Assembly: GCA_028874995.1 (NCBI GenBank)
Contig: JAPPGM010000128.1
Coordinates: 16,445 to 80,444, forward strand
Direction of reading: 5' to 3'
DNA: 64,000 nucleotides
Source: Gemmatimonadota bacterium
GTDB lineage: Bacteria > Gemmatimonadota > Gemmatimonadetes > Longimicrobiales > Gaopeijiaceae
A program made the position numbers and the translations under genes. Position 1 is the first letter of the stretch. Each line of letters opens with the position of its first letter. The notes beneath the pieces were generated by a model. That model did no database searches. It was not told the origin of the DNA and saw only the letters and a list, made by a program, of their open reading frames with translations. Below, in pieces: positions 63,820 to 64,000 of the stretch.

Positions 63820-63838
63820 ATGTAATGTTGGCTTTACA
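63820..63838. promoter_or_regulatory. second copy of the TGTAA-N8-TTACA 19-mer
   Basis: ATGTAATGTTGGCTTTACA differs from the element at 3545-3563 at only the three central bases. It lies 106 bp upstream of the metzincin gene (minus) and about 90 bp before a possible plus-strand start at 63929. An AT-rich ATATATACTATACATG stretch lies beside it at 63799-63814. Confidence 0.5.
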
Positions 63839-63928
63839 TTGCGGAAAGGCGACGCGAAGCGGTCCGGCACCGATCGGGGACGGGGAACAGTACGTGCCGC
63901 GAAGGTGCGGGAGCAAGGGTGGATTGAC

Positions 63929-64000
63929 ATGTCACACGCGATATGCCGTAAGACGGTGCGGCGGGTGCTGAGAAAGCGCCATCAAACCGTGGCGGCGCGT
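63929..64000 (+). CDS. possible start of a gene running out of the window
   Basis: An ATG at 63929 opens a frame that stays open for 24 codons to the window end. The peptide (MSHAICRKTVRRVLRKRHQT) is basic, like the very start of an exported protein, but too short to identify. The AT-rich element at 63820 lies upstream. Confidence 0.3.
   Translation, partial: MSHAICRKTVRRVLRKRHQTVAAR

Noticed and set aside
1..64000. tRNA or rRNA genes
   Set aside because: I looked for cloverleaf-like GTTC/TTCGA blocks and CCA ends in the intergenic gaps and saw none that pair convincingly.

Overview
The window is G+C-rich bacterial chromosome with dense coding, short intergenic gaps and no rRNA, tRNA, CRISPR array, insertion sequence or phage gene that I could recognise. 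The gene families point to a Gemmatimonadota-like heterotroph. They include several TonB-linked receptors, a SusC/SusD pair, many 6-bladed beta-propeller lipoproteins, BlaI/M56 pairs, DUF1592 with DUF1552, S9 peptidases and a CehA/McbA hydrolase. Ankyrin, cadherin-like and leucine-rich-repeat proteins would fit a host-associated or particle-associated member. The phylum and lifestyle are inferences from family content, not from a marker gene.

Region by region: 1-1709 is the 3' end of a TonB-dependent receptor. 1812-8590 is a DNA-end-processing block (HerA-like ATPase, SbcD/Mre11, SbcC/Rad50, NurA-like nuclease), the most notable system here. 8750-10521 holds an IPT/TIG secreted protein convergent with a PQQ-type sugar dehydrogenase. 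10937-16244 is a SusC/SusD uptake pair plus an orphan receptor-plug protein. 16256-17910 (minus) encodes a di-heme DUF1111 protein and a lipoprotein. 18230-23795 encodes a DPP-IV-type peptidase and a DUF5107/TPR protein. 23823-25044 holds an AbiEii-like nucleotidyltransferase, an unknown partner and three tandem 19-bp repeats just upstream. 25160-31297 is a DUF1592/DUF1552/ankyrin cluster. 31305-36922 is mixed: a lipoprotein, a zincin-like peptidase, an MFS efflux pump, a beta-propeller and a DUF4143 ATPase with an apparent internal deletion.

37072-43502 is an overlapping operon: BlaI repressor, M56 sensor peptidase, thioredoxin-fold/TPR protein, beta-propeller lipoprotein, second M56. A promoter and a palindromic operator precede it. 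43423-46784 (minus) encodes a serine hydrolase and a prolyl oligopeptidase. 47042-48076 is an Rpn-type nuclease. 48102-53002 (minus) reads CBS protein, sterol-desaturase-family enzyme, thrB, thrC and branched-chain aminotransferase. 53850-58118 encodes a small membrane protein, a sodium/solute symporter and an APC permease fused to universal-stress domains. 58155-63714 (minus) encodes a propeller/PHP hydrolase and a large Ig-like/LRR/metzincin lipoprotein.

Taken together, much of the window is concerned with importing and breaking down peptides and other organic matter, with a sensor-regulated envelope operon and a DNA-repair module alongside. A repeated AT-rich TGTAA/TTACA element stands out in four intergenic regions (3545, 49050, 60693, 63820). 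Start codons were chosen from ribosome-binding sites, signal peptides and overlaps, and several are uncertain as noted.
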